A stretch of 18,040 nt of DNA from Funneliformis mosseae (lineage: Eukaryota; Glomeromycota; Glomeromycetes; Glomerales; Glomeraceae), in contig CAJVPP010001758.1 in assembly GCA_910592005.1 (NCBI GenBank), positions 1-18,040 of the forward strand. Direction: 5' to 3'. Position 1 is the stretch's first letter. Each line of letters starts with the position of its first letter. The notes below the pieces were generated by a model. That model saw nothing but the letters and a program-made list of their open reading frames with translations. It was not told where the DNA came from and did not search any database. Both the position numbers and the translations under genes were made by a program. Positions 8,521-16,932 of this stretch are shown one piece after another.

Positions 8521-10680
8521 TTTTTAAATGTTTTATATAGGAGCAATGTATATTGGATCTTATTGTGTCTTAGAATTCTTGAAATAAGCAAAATGCTTGT
8601 AGTTTGCAAGAAAAATATGAGTAGGAAAGTATTTTTTACATATATTATATTCAAGTTTTGTATATTATTCAATGCTAATTACAGGATAATACTCATTATA
8701 TTTCATTAATTTTGTTGAATCTAGATATTGTGCAGTGTATATTGGGTTCAAAAAATGGTTATCTTTGCCTTAAATTATAGGTAGAAGAAAGCCATTTGTT
8801 GGTTCAAAAAAAGAGGTAATTTTAGAGGCTTATTTTTATGAACAGCATTCTGAATCTTTACATTTTCGTATATCTAAGAAATATTTGCACAGTTGTGTAT
8901 ATTTTTCAATCTAAGCCCACAGAATCAATTCAGTAATTCCTTCAATGTCTCTATTCTTTCAATACTTATCTTCATTTCAAATTTTCTCATTATTGCTATT
9001 ATCGATTTTTGCATTTGCCTTAAAAGTTATATCTAAAAAAGGGACTGGTCACTCATCAACATATTCAGAATAGACAGGTTTACCAAAATTTTATCATATC
9101 GTTAAATAGTATACAAAGCTTCACTGGTATGTCAAAAATTTTATAGCCCAAGCTTTTGATTAATAACTTTTTCTTGAATATTAAGATGTTTGCCAAATGT
9201 ATTGATAGGTAAAGAGATTCCCACTAATTTTTTAGACAAGATTGCCATAGATCTTTTAATGAAATTAAATGCAGATTAACCCAAGGTATGAGTTCATATA
9301 GTTAGATAGTCAAAATCTAATTTTTTAAATAGATGGCAATACTAATATATATTTTTAAGATATCAGGAATTTTCGTCTGGTCCTCTATTTACTAATATTA
9401 CTCAAAATGATTTGATTATATCATTTATTTTAAAGACTTCTTTATATTTTCTCATTGATACAAGGTTAATCAAATCTTACATATATGTTAAAGAATTTAT
9501 ACCAATGTACTACTGGGATCATACATAAATCGTGAGTTGTTCTGTCCTTATTGTATCATTTGAATCAGCCAAATTGATCATTAAATAATTACTTAAAACT
9601 AGCTTTTGAGATGTACCAATTAAAAAATCATGATCTTCTACTTTTACAAGCTCAGCAATTGATTGTACTGTTTGAAATATACAGGTATGCCAATATTAAT
9701 TTTTGCTTTATCATCTTGTAATATTATGATTACTAGATTAGAAAATATGCTTGTAAATGATTTTGATGCCTTTATTGAGACCATTACAATAATGTGAATC
9801 AATATGTTCTTTTTTTCACTTTGTAAAACATTAGCTATTCTGACTATCGTGAAATAATAATAAGCTCTTGCTGTAATAGAAGTTCTATTATTTTGTAACA
9901 TATAATTGCGAAGTATGCATATTAATAAGTATTTATTATAATTATTTTCTAGCATTTCTTGTAAATATACTACTGATCTAACTTTAATTATTTCTTTTCT
10001 TCTTTTAGCATCAGTTGCACCAAATTCAATCGAACTGTGTATGTGTTTAAAAAGATCAGGATGTTTAAAAAGAACTGGAAGATGACCAGTACGATCATAT
10101 ATAACTACTTCATTTTCTTTGTTTAAACGTATTGCTTTTTTTAATCTAGACTTTTGCTGATAATTTGCATTCCATTTAAGTTTTTTCAAATCATTTTTTT
10201 TTAAGATCATTTTTTAAATTTTTAATATGCGTATGTAAGTCTTTACGAAGCTAAAAATCATTAGTGATACTATAAAGAAAAGTAAATTCTACTAATTTTT
10301 TTTGTCTTCTTTTATTTGATCAAAAATTTTCTTTTAAGAAGGAGTATTTGCATGAGATAATTTATCTGGTTGTTGAATTGGTAATGGAACTGTTATATTT
10401 ATTATATTTATCATATCTGCATGTAAAGTATCAACTGCTTATGTTAAATATCTTGTATATAAAATAGGAAATCCTTATATAGAAATTGGCGTATTAAAAA
10501 AATCTTTAATTATTTCTTCAATATTTTTATTTTATTTGTATTTTTTCCACTCTATATTTGTTTCACAAAATAGGATTTTACGATTATAATTAGGATTTTA
10601 GCTAAAATCATTTGTCTATATACGAAAGCATTACAAAAATGATGCTAAACAGAATTTAATTCCTTATAATAAATGTTTTT
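8521..10680 (-). pseudogene. DDE-transposase-like repeat protein relic (Glomeromycotina-type family)
   Basis: About 700 codons on the minus strand can be followed through stops and at least two frameshifts (near 9680 and 9088). The upstream part (10680-10210) is Gln-rich with TAA/TAG stops. The open core, 9644-10210, reads YDRTGHLPVLFKHPDL, IEFGATDAKRRKEIIKVRSV and VIIILQDDKAKINIGIPV. It continues VKVEDHDFLIG, DSNDTIRTEQLTIYV, ILVNRGPDEN, DFDYLTI*THTLG, NFIKRSMAILSKKLVGISLP, FGKPVYSEYVDE and NGFLLPII, with a zinc-finger-like ICKKYFPTHIF tail. The blocks QDDKAKI / D-GPDENP / NPxERSM look like an RNase-H-fold DDE triad. This copy keeps the first Asp, but the second is Asn (VNRGPDEN) and the Glu is Lys (IKRSM). 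I associate the family with repeats in Rhizophagus-type genomes, from memory. The open 188-codon core is only a surviving window in a dead gene. Confidence 0.72.
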
Positions 10681-10742
10681 AATAAATTTTGGAGTTGAAA
10701 GATAGCTTTGCATTTTGAACTGATATGTGAAATAAATGTGAA

Positions 10743-10789
10743 CGTGTAAAAATTGAAAACTGTGAAAATTAAAAATCGTGAAAATCAGG
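10743..10789. repeat. 17-bp tandem repeat, nearly three copies
   Basis: Units starting CGTGTAAAAATTG, CTGTGAAAATTAA and CGTGAAAATCAGG lie 17 bases apart (10743, 10760, 10777). The repeat sits just beyond the 5' end of the transposase-like relic, a place where a DNA transposon could have sub-terminal repeats. Confidence 0.5.
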
Positions 10790-12085
10790 AGTTACCATTC
10801 CTTTTTATGATACTGTAAAATTATAGGATAATGCTAGTGACTTGAATCTATCGCTAAATAACTCAATATTAAAGATATCTTGAGTTATAATCATATTTTA
10901 TCACAAACTAAACTTTTATTTCTTATTTATATAATTGGATAACTTTAGGTCTTATTTATAAAGCAATAAAAGTTAACATTATAAAAGATAATGTTTTTGA
11001 TAGCTTTTAAAAAGTATTTTATTTATTGTTTGACAAGTAAATAGATAGGTTTTTATGGTAGTTTCAAACCTAATTAATAATTGTAAACTTACTATAGCTA
11101 ACATAATTAGCCATTATTTTAAGTTCTAACCTCTGTCTTAATGGACGTTTATGTAAAAAATAATTTTAAATTGTATAGGAAAGAAAGAATTGTTCTTTGA
11201 GATGTAAAGTTCTAATTATTTAAGCTTTTCTTAAAAATGGTTCACTATTCTATAAAAGTACTAGAATAATTAATTGGTGTTTAAATATCAACCTCAGCAT
11301 TCTAAATAAAATAAACTTTTGGTCTTCAAGTTCAGGTCACCTGATATATATACATATATTTTGTATTTTTATTTTAATTGGTTAAAATTAAATATCTTAC
11401 GTTAGGGAAGGAGGTCTATTTTTAATAAAATTATATTACATAATATCTGTGATTTCCCTAAAGAATTGGAAAAAGGTTTATTATTTAACCTATTAATAAT
11501 GTGAAAGTATTAGAATATCTCAGATGGTAAGATATTTCGCCAAAGGATTTCAGAAAGAAATAGATTATGAAAGATTTATCAACGATTTTGAATTTTAGAA
11601 ATTTTATTCAAAGAAAAAATTTTTGATCACATAAAATGATGATGTTTGACAAATTATGACAAAAATGTAAAGAAAAATTTTATTAAATTAATAATGATCA
11701 TGTGACATCAGAAAAGGATTACAAGAGTGAAAGCAAAAGTGTCAACAGTATGATTGACAGCTTTTAAAATAATATTGAACAAATTTTTTTAAAAATGACA
11801 AAATGCAATAATGTGCAAAATTTTATTGAATAATCTGAGAAATACAAATTTTAAGATATATAAAAATCAGAAATATAAAAAAAATACAACAAGAGAAGAC
11901 TATTCTAAAAAAAGTTATATTAAAAAAAAAAAACTCAAAGGAAACTATAGAATAGAAAAGAGAAAAAAGAATGTAGGTCACATTTAGTAGAAATATATAA
12001 CAAACGTAAATATGGATTAGACAAAGTGTATGATATCCCTTTCTTTTAATATTAATAACTATTAATTATTATGAATATGATAAGA
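10790..12085. other. LTR-element interior without a recognised gene
   Basis: AT-rich and full of stops on both strands. A purine-rich plus-strand stretch at 11700-11990 (many AAA/GAA codons with TAA, TGA and TAG) may be an eroded Lys/Glu-rich coding region, but it cannot be assigned. Confidence 0.4.
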
Positions 12086-12445
12086 AAAATTAAATTTGCG
12101 ATTTCTCTAGTGCAGTTGTATGATTACTTCTTGAAACAACTGTCAAAGGTGAATTACTTCCTCTTGAAGTCATTTTTCTCTTTCTGCAGGAGGAGTTAGT
12201 TATTGTTAAAGATCGTTAAAGCATTGCTGAAGACTATTGTAAGGAACTTCAAATCTATAAATTCTTCATCTCTATTATCTAAATAAAAGGAAAGAGTTGT
12301 TAGTTCATTAACGAGTCTAATAATTTCTTGTTATTGTTAATAGTTTTTTATTTCTAAATTATCAATATGTTCCTGATATTCTCTGAAAAAAGCAAACTGA
12401 CAAGTAATAAAGAAGCATTTTCTTTGTTATTTACCTATGTTAGAG
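12085..12445 (-). pseudogene. Coiled-coil-like coding remnant, unassigned
   Basis: Minus-strand frames read FFREYQEHIDNLEIKNY, then QEIIRLVNELTTLSFYLDNR and DEEFIDLKF. After a one-base frame change near 12250 they read SLQQCFNDL, LTPPAEREK, LQEEVIHL and QLFQEVIIQLH. Leucines and charged residues alternate as in a coiled coil. Nearly every stop (TAA, TAG, TGA) sits where Gln or Arg would be natural, as elsewhere in the window. A possible short intron (GTAAAT...CTTGTCAG) lies just upstream, around 12400-12445. The family is unknown. It could be an accessory protein of the same element as the DDE-like relic, which is on the same strand. Confidence 0.45.
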
Positions 12446-12646
12446 ATAAAAGTAGAAAATATAAAAATTAAAAATATAAGAAGAAGTTTAAAATTTTGCA
12501 ATAATTTTAGGAAGAAAGTGAAAAATTTGTGAAAAATAGAAAGAATTCTTAAACAAATATTTATACTCAAAAGAAGTAGCTATAAAAAATTCTAAAATTC
12601 TCAAAACTGTAAGAATTATTTCTTGTAAAAAAATAAACAAAAATGC

Positions 12647-12654
12647 ATTAGATC
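12647..12654 (+). repeat. hAT-type 8-bp target duplication, left copy
   Basis: ATTAGATC immediately precedes the left inverted repeat of the MITE. The right copy (13524-13531) reads ATTGGATC, differing by a single G/A transition. Eight bp is the hallmark of hAT insertions. Confidence 0.7.
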
Positions 12655-12667
12655 TAGTGTTTCGCAA

Positions 12668-12850
12668 AATCAGATCAGATCAGATTTTATTTAAATCTGA
12701 TCTGATCTAATTTCATTTTTCAGGATCTGAATCTGATCTGAATCTGATAGATCTATTGAAATCTAAATTTGATCTAAATCTGATAGATCGAATCTCAAAT
12801 CTGAATATGACAGATCAGTTTAAGTCCAAATCTGATCTGATCTGAATCTG
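12668..12850. repeat. Left ATCTGA-type simple-repeat arm of the MITE
   Basis: Dense overlapping copies of ATCTGA, GATCTGA and TCAGATC, including the inverted pair around 12670-12710 (ATCAGATCAGATCAGATT then AAATCTGATCTGATCT), which can fold into a hairpin at the tip of the element. The arm mirrors the right arm at 13372-13511. Confidence 0.75.
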
Positions 12851-12869
12851 AAAGTATTATTGAAAAAAT

Positions 12870-13370
12870 GAATTTTCAGTTCTAAAAGAGATCTAAAAAT
12901 ATACCTTTTCAATGAAAGAAACCTTTTCAGCTCTAAAAGAGTTCTAAAAAGTCGTTTCTTTTCATTAAAAGGAACCTTTTCAGCTCTAAAAGAGTTCTGA
13001 AAAGTCATTTCTTTTCATTGAAAGGAATCTTTTCAGCTCTAAAAGAGTTCTGAAAAGTCATTCATTTTCATTAAAAGAAACCTTTTTAGCTCTAAAAGAG
13101 TTCTAAAAAGTCATTCCTTTTCATTAAAAGGAACCTTTTCAGCTCTAAAAAAGTTCTGAAAAGTCATTTCTTTTTATTGAAAGGAACCTTTTTAGCTCTA
13201 AAAGAGTTCTGAAAAGTTGTTTCTTTTCAATGAAAAGAACTTTTGGTTTTAAAAGAGATCAAAAAATTCATTTCTTTTCAATGAAAGGAAACAAATTTTT
13301 GGCTCTAAAAAAGTCTAAAAATTCGTCCTTTTTCATTGAAAAAGAACTTTTCAGCTTTAAAAAAGTTGAA
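12870..13370. repeat. 53-bp minisatellite in the MITE
   Basis: The landmark CAGCTCTAAAAGAGTTCT recurs at 12928, 12981, 13034, 13087, 13140 and 13193, exactly 53 bases apart. Degenerate copies lie before it (about 12875) and after it (about 13244, 13300, 13350), giving roughly nine to ten units. Each unit contains a short inverted repeat (CTTTTCATT..AATGAAAAG type, and CTCTAAAAGAG). Confidence 0.85.
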
Positions 13371-13371
13371 T

Positions 13372-13511
13372 TCAGATCTGATGAATCAAATTTGAATCTA
13401 ATCTGAATCTGACAAATCAGATCTGAATTCAAATCTGAATTTAACAAATCAGATTTGATCTGAATCCAAATCTGAATTAGATCTGAATCTGACAGATTCG
13501 ATCTGAATCTG
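13372..13511. repeat. Right ATCTGA-type simple-repeat arm of the MITE
   Basis: Copies of AATCTGAATCTGA, CAGATCTGA and AATCAGAT run to the right terminal repeat and mirror the left arm in inverted orientation. The minus-strand open frame over this arm encodes only SDLIQI-like repeats and is not considered a gene. Confidence 0.75.
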
Positions 13512-13523
13512 TGCAGAACACTA

Positions 13524-13531
13524 ATTGGATC
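13524..13531 (+). repeat. hAT-type 8-bp target duplication, right copy
   Basis: ATTGGATC immediately follows the right inverted repeat. It is probably the original target sequence; the left copy has G changed to A. Confidence 0.7.
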
Positions 13532-14150
13532 ACATTGTATAATAATCATTGTATGGAAATTTATGAAATAAAAAACTATTTAAAATTAGTGTAGTTGATC
13601 AACATTACTAAAATTAGATGATTACACAATATTTGCATAACATATTTTTGATTGACATTTCTTTATTTAATATAAAATTCAAGAAATTTCCATAAGCTAC
13701 ATAATTTTAAAAGTTAGACAAAATGCATGTATAAAAATCAAGGAATATGAAAATGTTAGTTTTCTTGAAAAAGAAATTACTTGTAATATTTACATATTTT
13801 ATGCATTAAAAAAAGTTAAATGATATAATCAGTTGATCAAAAGTTAATTTTAGATTTGTGTTTAACAATTTTTTCATGATAGATTTCTTAAATATTAGAT
13901 TTCAATAAACTTTCTTGATATAGAAAAAGATTAAGTATATTATAAATAAAGATCAAATCAATATAATCAAGCCACTAAATATATAGTTTTATTTATAAAA
14001 TGATCAACATAAATATATAATTCAGCCACAATTACTAGCCCAACCTGACGAACTACCAGTGAAGAAAAATTTTAAGGAAAAGATCAAGTAAAAATAGATA
14101 TCCTAACTACTACCTAGACCACTTAACTGAAGTTAATACCTAACCTTCTC
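13532..14150. other. LTR-element interior without a recognised gene
   Basis: AT-rich sequence with no readable family. A somewhat less AT-rich patch at 14030-14150 may be the decayed C-terminal end of the minus-strand remnant beginning upstream at 14400. Confidence 0.4.
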
Positions 14151-14400
14151 ACAAGTCTTTATAAAATAACTACTGCTTCAAAAATGCCTCTTTTTGATGA
14201 AAGTTTTTAGCTTCTAGCATATTTATTCTTTATTGCAATAGTTCTTTATGAGTATTTTGATCTGCTATGAGATATGCTAGCCTGTCAGCTATAAGCATCC
14301 TTTTTTTTTCTTCTTTTGCGCTTGAGTTAGTAAAGTTATAAACTGTTTGTAAACTTTATTTTTTTATTACAAATGGAAATTTTTTATACATTCAGCTTTC
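14150..14400 (-). pseudogene. Second coiled-coil-like minus-strand remnant
   Basis: One minus-strand frame reads MYKKFPFVIKK, then SLQTVYNFTNSSAKEEKKR, MLIADRLAYLIADQNTHKEL and RINMLEAKNFHQKEAFLKQ. Stops (TAA after KELLQ, TAG after FLKQ) fall where Gln would fit. The composition, rich in Lys, Glu, Gln and Leu, suggests a helical or coiled-coil protein. It is on the same strand as the other two minus-strand relics in the LTR element and could be part of the same lost gene set. I do not recognise the family. Confidence 0.42.
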
Positions 14401-14662
14401 TTTTGAATATCATTTTGTGAATGATTATTAGAAGGTATTCTGTTTGAAAATTTTGAAGATTTAAAGATTTAGATTTTGAATAATTGAATCAATATATGTA
14501 AAAGTTATATTTAAGAAAAATAATTTATCACATGACTTTAGAAGATCATTTAAAATCAAACTATTTATAAAGAATTTTGAATCCCATAATTCTAAAAATC
14601 AACAAATTTTAGCCTTATATAATATTAAAAAAACCTATATTTGTAAGGTCAATTGCAGATAA

Positions 14663-14712
14663 CATGAATATAGCATGCTCTCTTTGATAAGTCACGCATG
14701 AATATAGTGTGC
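14663..14712. repeat. Short direct repeat pair upstream of the right LTR
   Basis: CATGAATATAGCATGC (14663-14678) and CATGAATATAGTGTGC (14697-14712) differ by two transitions and are 34 bases apart from start to start. The pair lies about 100 bp before the polypurine tract. Confidence 0.55.
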
Positions 14713-14805
14713 ATTCTGCAAAATTCTTTTTGCAAATTTTTAGAAATCCAGAATTCAATTTCAAGGGCGAAATCCTTTTTCACTATAACATTCAAAATTC
14801 AAATT

Positions 14806-14814
14806 AGAGAAGGA
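14806..14814 (+). other. Polypurine tract-like sequence
   Basis: AGAGAAGGA ends one base before the right LTR, where plus-strand DNA priming would need it. Together with the PBS-like site at the other end it supports plus-strand orientation of the element. Confidence 0.5.
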
Positions 14815-14815
14815 T

Positions 14816-15519
14816 TATTAATAGAAGAAATTACAACTTCAAATATTACATGGGATCTGTCAATCAATAATAATCTCACGTTAGATGATGTTACTGCTGT
14901 GTCAAACAATAATCAACAATAATTTCTTTTTGCCTATTACGCTTGTTTCTTCTGTATTTTCTATACAGCCTGTTTATTCTGTTTTATCTATAATTTCTTT
15001 AATGTCTGTAATTTATTTTATTTCTTTTTATTATTTTTATACTTTATATTATTTTTATTATTTTATTATATTTAAGTATATTTTTAATGAAACATATATC
15101 TATATTAAGTTAATTTATAGTATAGCAAGTAGTTAGCTGTAACATATTAATTTTGTATAAATAGAATAGCTTTTTGCTTAAGTTGTAAATTAATTCATTT
15201 GTAAGTTACTTACGAGTTTTAGTATTATAAATAAAGGAATCAATTTAAATCCATACAAACTTACTTTTTTCTTCAACGTTGTTCTTTATCTAGGATTGTT
15301 ATGATATACTATACTAACTTGCTATTGAGTTCATCATTATGAGTTTGATTAAATATATCTTAAATTCTAAGATGTAATAAATTGCTAAGTTGATTCAAGT
15401 ATAACGGATACCTATAGGACTTAGAAAAAATCCTAAGATCAGAAACTCTAACGTGTAGAATTAACTGCTGCAGTCACTCAACTTAGACATTAAGATAAAT
15501 GAAAATAAACTCAGTAACA
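14816..15519 (+). repeat. Right long terminal repeat (3' LTR)
   Basis: This is the partner of 6890-7594. It starts TATTAATAG (TG decayed to TA) and ends AGTAACA. TATAAATA lies at 15156-15163 and AATAAA at 15230-15235. The two open frames overlapping its left part (14698-14922, 14885-15136) are low-complexity shadows and are not called as genes. Confidence 0.85.
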
Positions 15520-15523
15520 ACAT
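15520..15523 (+). repeat. Target-site duplication, right copy (ACAT)
   Basis: ACAT directly follows the terminal CA of the right LTR and matches the four bases before the left LTR. Confidence 0.65.
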
Positions 15524-15699
15524 ATTACATCACTCACTCACTCTTGCTCACTCTTTCTTTCTCTCTCTTCTTTTAGACCTTATACTTTAAAATAATAAAA
15601 ATTTTAACTTGAACAGCTTGAATTCAAATGATAAGTATAAAATTCTTCCTTTTTTTGCTTTGAAAATATTATTAACTTTCATTTACTTCTTTTCTTTAG

Positions 15700-15740
15700 A
15701 GAACGCCTTCTTGGATCTAGATTTTAACTGGATTATAAAG
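15700..15740 (+). other. Exon-like module 1
   Basis: It follows TTTCTTTAG and ends TTATAAAG. The donor position reads ATAAAT, one transition from GTAAAT, so this copy would no longer splice normally. One frame encodes NAFLDLDFNWIIK. Confidence 0.55.
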
Positions 15741-15811
15741 ATAAATCAATATTTTTATTTTTCTTTGTTATTAAGAATATCATTAATATTCTTTTTACTT
15801 CTTTTCTTTAG

Positions 15812-15852
15812 AAGATACCTTCCTGAACTGGATTTCAGCTTGAGCTATAAAG
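15812..15852 (+). other. Exon-like module 2
   Basis: Flanked by CTTTTCTTTAG and GTAAGTTAG, both good splice consensus. One frame encodes RYLPELDFSLSYKG (the last codon is completed by the donor bases). Confidence 0.6.
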
Positions 15853-15996
15853 GTAAGTTAGTGTGAAAGATTATTTTTGATTTTCTTTGTCTTTAAAATG
15901 CTATTAATATTCCTTTTACTTCTTTTCTTGTGAGTTTTTTTTTGTATTTCTTTGTCTTTAAAATGATATTAACATTTTTTTTGCTTCTTTTTTTAG

Positions 15997-16038
15997 GAGA
16001 TATCTTCCTGAATTTAAATTTTAGCTTAAACTATAAAG
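15997..16038 (+). other. Exon-like module 3
   Basis: Flanked by CTTTTTTTAG and GTAAGTAGT. It is 42 nt, one base longer than its neighbours, encoding DIFLNLNFSLNYKG in one frame. Confidence 0.6.
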
Positions 16039-16114
16039 GTAAGTAGTGTAAGGGATTGTTTTTGTTTCTTCTTTATCTTTAGAATGCCATTAAAATTCTT
16101 TTTTTTTCTTTAAG

Positions 16115-16155
16115 TAACGTTTTTCTAGAATTAGACTTTAGTTTGAACTATAAAG
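16115..16155 (+). other. Exon-like module 4
   Basis: Flanked by TTTCTTTAAG and GTAAAATGA. One frame encodes NVFLELDFSLNYKG. Confidence 0.58.
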
Positions 16156-16418
16156 GTAAAATGATATAAGAATTGTTTTTGTTTCTTTATTTTCAGAATA
16201 TCATTAATGTTTCTTTTGCTTCTTTTCTTATGAATTTTTTTGTTTTTCTTTAATTTTAGAATGCTATTAATATTCCTTTTGCTTCTTTTCTTATAGGGTT
16301 TTTATTTTTCTTTATCTTTAGAATGCTATTAATATTTTTTTTGCTTCTTTTCTTGTAGGGTTTTTATTTTTCTTTGTCTTTAGAATGCTATAACATTTCT
16401 TTTACTTCTTTTCTTTAG

Positions 16419-16460
16419 AAAACGCCTTTTTAAACCTAGATTTTAGCTTAAATTATAAAG
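16419..16460 (+). other. Exon-like module 5
   Basis: Flanked by CTTTTCTTTAG and GTAAAGTGG. It sits after several module-free 62-bp units. The encoded peptide would be NAFLNLDFSLNYKG, but a TAA/CTAG-type change interrupts other frames. Confidence 0.58.
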
Positions 16461-16600
16461 GTAAAGTGGTGTAAAAGAATTGTTTTTATTTTTTTATCTT
16501 TAGAATACTATTAATATTCCTTTTGTTTCTTTTCTTTATAAAATATTTTCTTAAACTGTGATTTCAAAAAGAAATAGATAAATTCTACTTTTTTTTGATT

Positions 16601-16932
16601 TAAGAATGATACTATAAATATTTCTTTGATTTTTTCTTTATAGGCGTAAAATTTATATAAACTTTAAATGGCTAATTAAAAAATAATAGATCCATTTTTG
16701 TAAAATAAATAATAGTAATTTAATTAAGATATTTTATAAAATTTCTATATAAAGTTTTTGTTTTATCTAATTTTAAAAAATTGGTTATTTTCATAAAATA
16801 TTTATTATATGTACTCCTTTTTTTTAATTTTATATATGCTTTTTTTTTATATATGCTCTTTTTTTTTTTTAATTATTTTTTTTTTGTAAAAAGTTTTCAT
16901 ATTTTTATAATAAATTTTAATAAATTTATAAT
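16601..16932. other. AT-rich spacer with long T runs
   Basis: Very low complexity, with T runs around 16818-16885 and TTTATATATGC copies near 16840. No inverted terminal repeat belonging to the following hAT relic could be identified here. Confidence 0.45.

Larger units (their letters stand above)
12655..13523. mobile_element. hAT-type MITE with 53-bp tandem-repeat core
   Basis: This 869-bp non-autonomous element has inverted ends. The left end is TAGTGTTTCGCAAAATCAG and the right end, read inward, is TAGTGTTCTGCACAGATTCA. They resemble the CAGTG(T/G)TTC-type ends of hAT transposons. An 8-bp target duplication flanks it. Inside both ends are arrays of the 6-mer ATCTGA and variants (12668-12850 and 13372-13511), and the centre is a 53-bp tandem array. 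It has no coding capacity. Open frames on the minus strand inside it only reflect the repeats. It is nested in the LTR element and so is younger than that insertion. A hAT transposase relic lies 3.4 kb away, but no link between the two is shown. Confidence 0.75.
6890..15519 (+). mobile_element. LTR-flanked element, 8.6 kb, decayed
   Basis: Two direct repeats of 705 and 704 bp (6890-7594 and 14816-15519) bound this element. They start TGTTAAT/TATTAAT, end AACA/GACA, and are flanked by ACAT on both sides. A primer-binding-like TGGTGATTCCTGC follows the left LTR after three bases. A purine run AGAGAAGGA sits one base before the right LTR. TATA and AATAAA boxes in both LTRs point to plus-strand transcription. 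No gag, protease, reverse transcriptase or RNase H was recognised on the plus strand. Instead the interior holds a minus-strand DDE-like relic, minus-strand coiled-coil remnants and a nested MITE. It may be a non-autonomous (LARD-like) element or one whose pol was replaced or eroded by nested insertions. Confidence 0.8.
15640..16600 (+). repeat. Tandem array of exon-like 41-42-nt modules in pyrimidine-rich repeats
   Basis: A 62-bp pyrimidine-rich unit (AATGCTATTAATATTCCTTT then CTTCTTTTCTT(T/A)TAG) is repeated; clean copies start near 16199, 16261, 16323 and 16385. Some units end in AG and carry a 41-42-nt module closed by TATAAAG then GTAAG/GTAAA. Modules lie at 15700-15740, 15812-15852, 15997-16038, 16115-16155 and 16419-16460, with a decayed sixth near 16541-16580. 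The peptide they would encode in one frame is about FLDLDFSLNYKG. The pattern of a branch-site-like TATTAAT, pyrimidine tract, AG, module and GTAAG copies intron-exon-intron structure. The 85-codon open frame 15609-15866 spans two modules and the sequence between them; I do not take it as a real gene. Confidence 0.7.

Noticed and set aside
12668..13511. CRISPR-like array
   Set aside because: The 53-bp units are contiguous, with no unique spacers, and lie in a eukaryotic mobile element.
12820..13549. Two minus-strand open frames (12820-13008, 13268-13549)
   Set aside because: They translate the 53-bp repeats and ATCTGA arms of the MITE, giving low-complexity repeats with no family features.
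14698..15136. Two plus-strand open frames overlapping the right LTR
   Set aside because: They run across the LTR boundary or through T-rich LTR sequence; the same frames are not preserved in the left LTR.
15609..15866. 85-codon open frame as a membrane protein
   Set aside because: Its hydrophobic Phe/Leu stretches come from pyrimidine-rich spacer repeats with splice-like borders; it is a product of the array.
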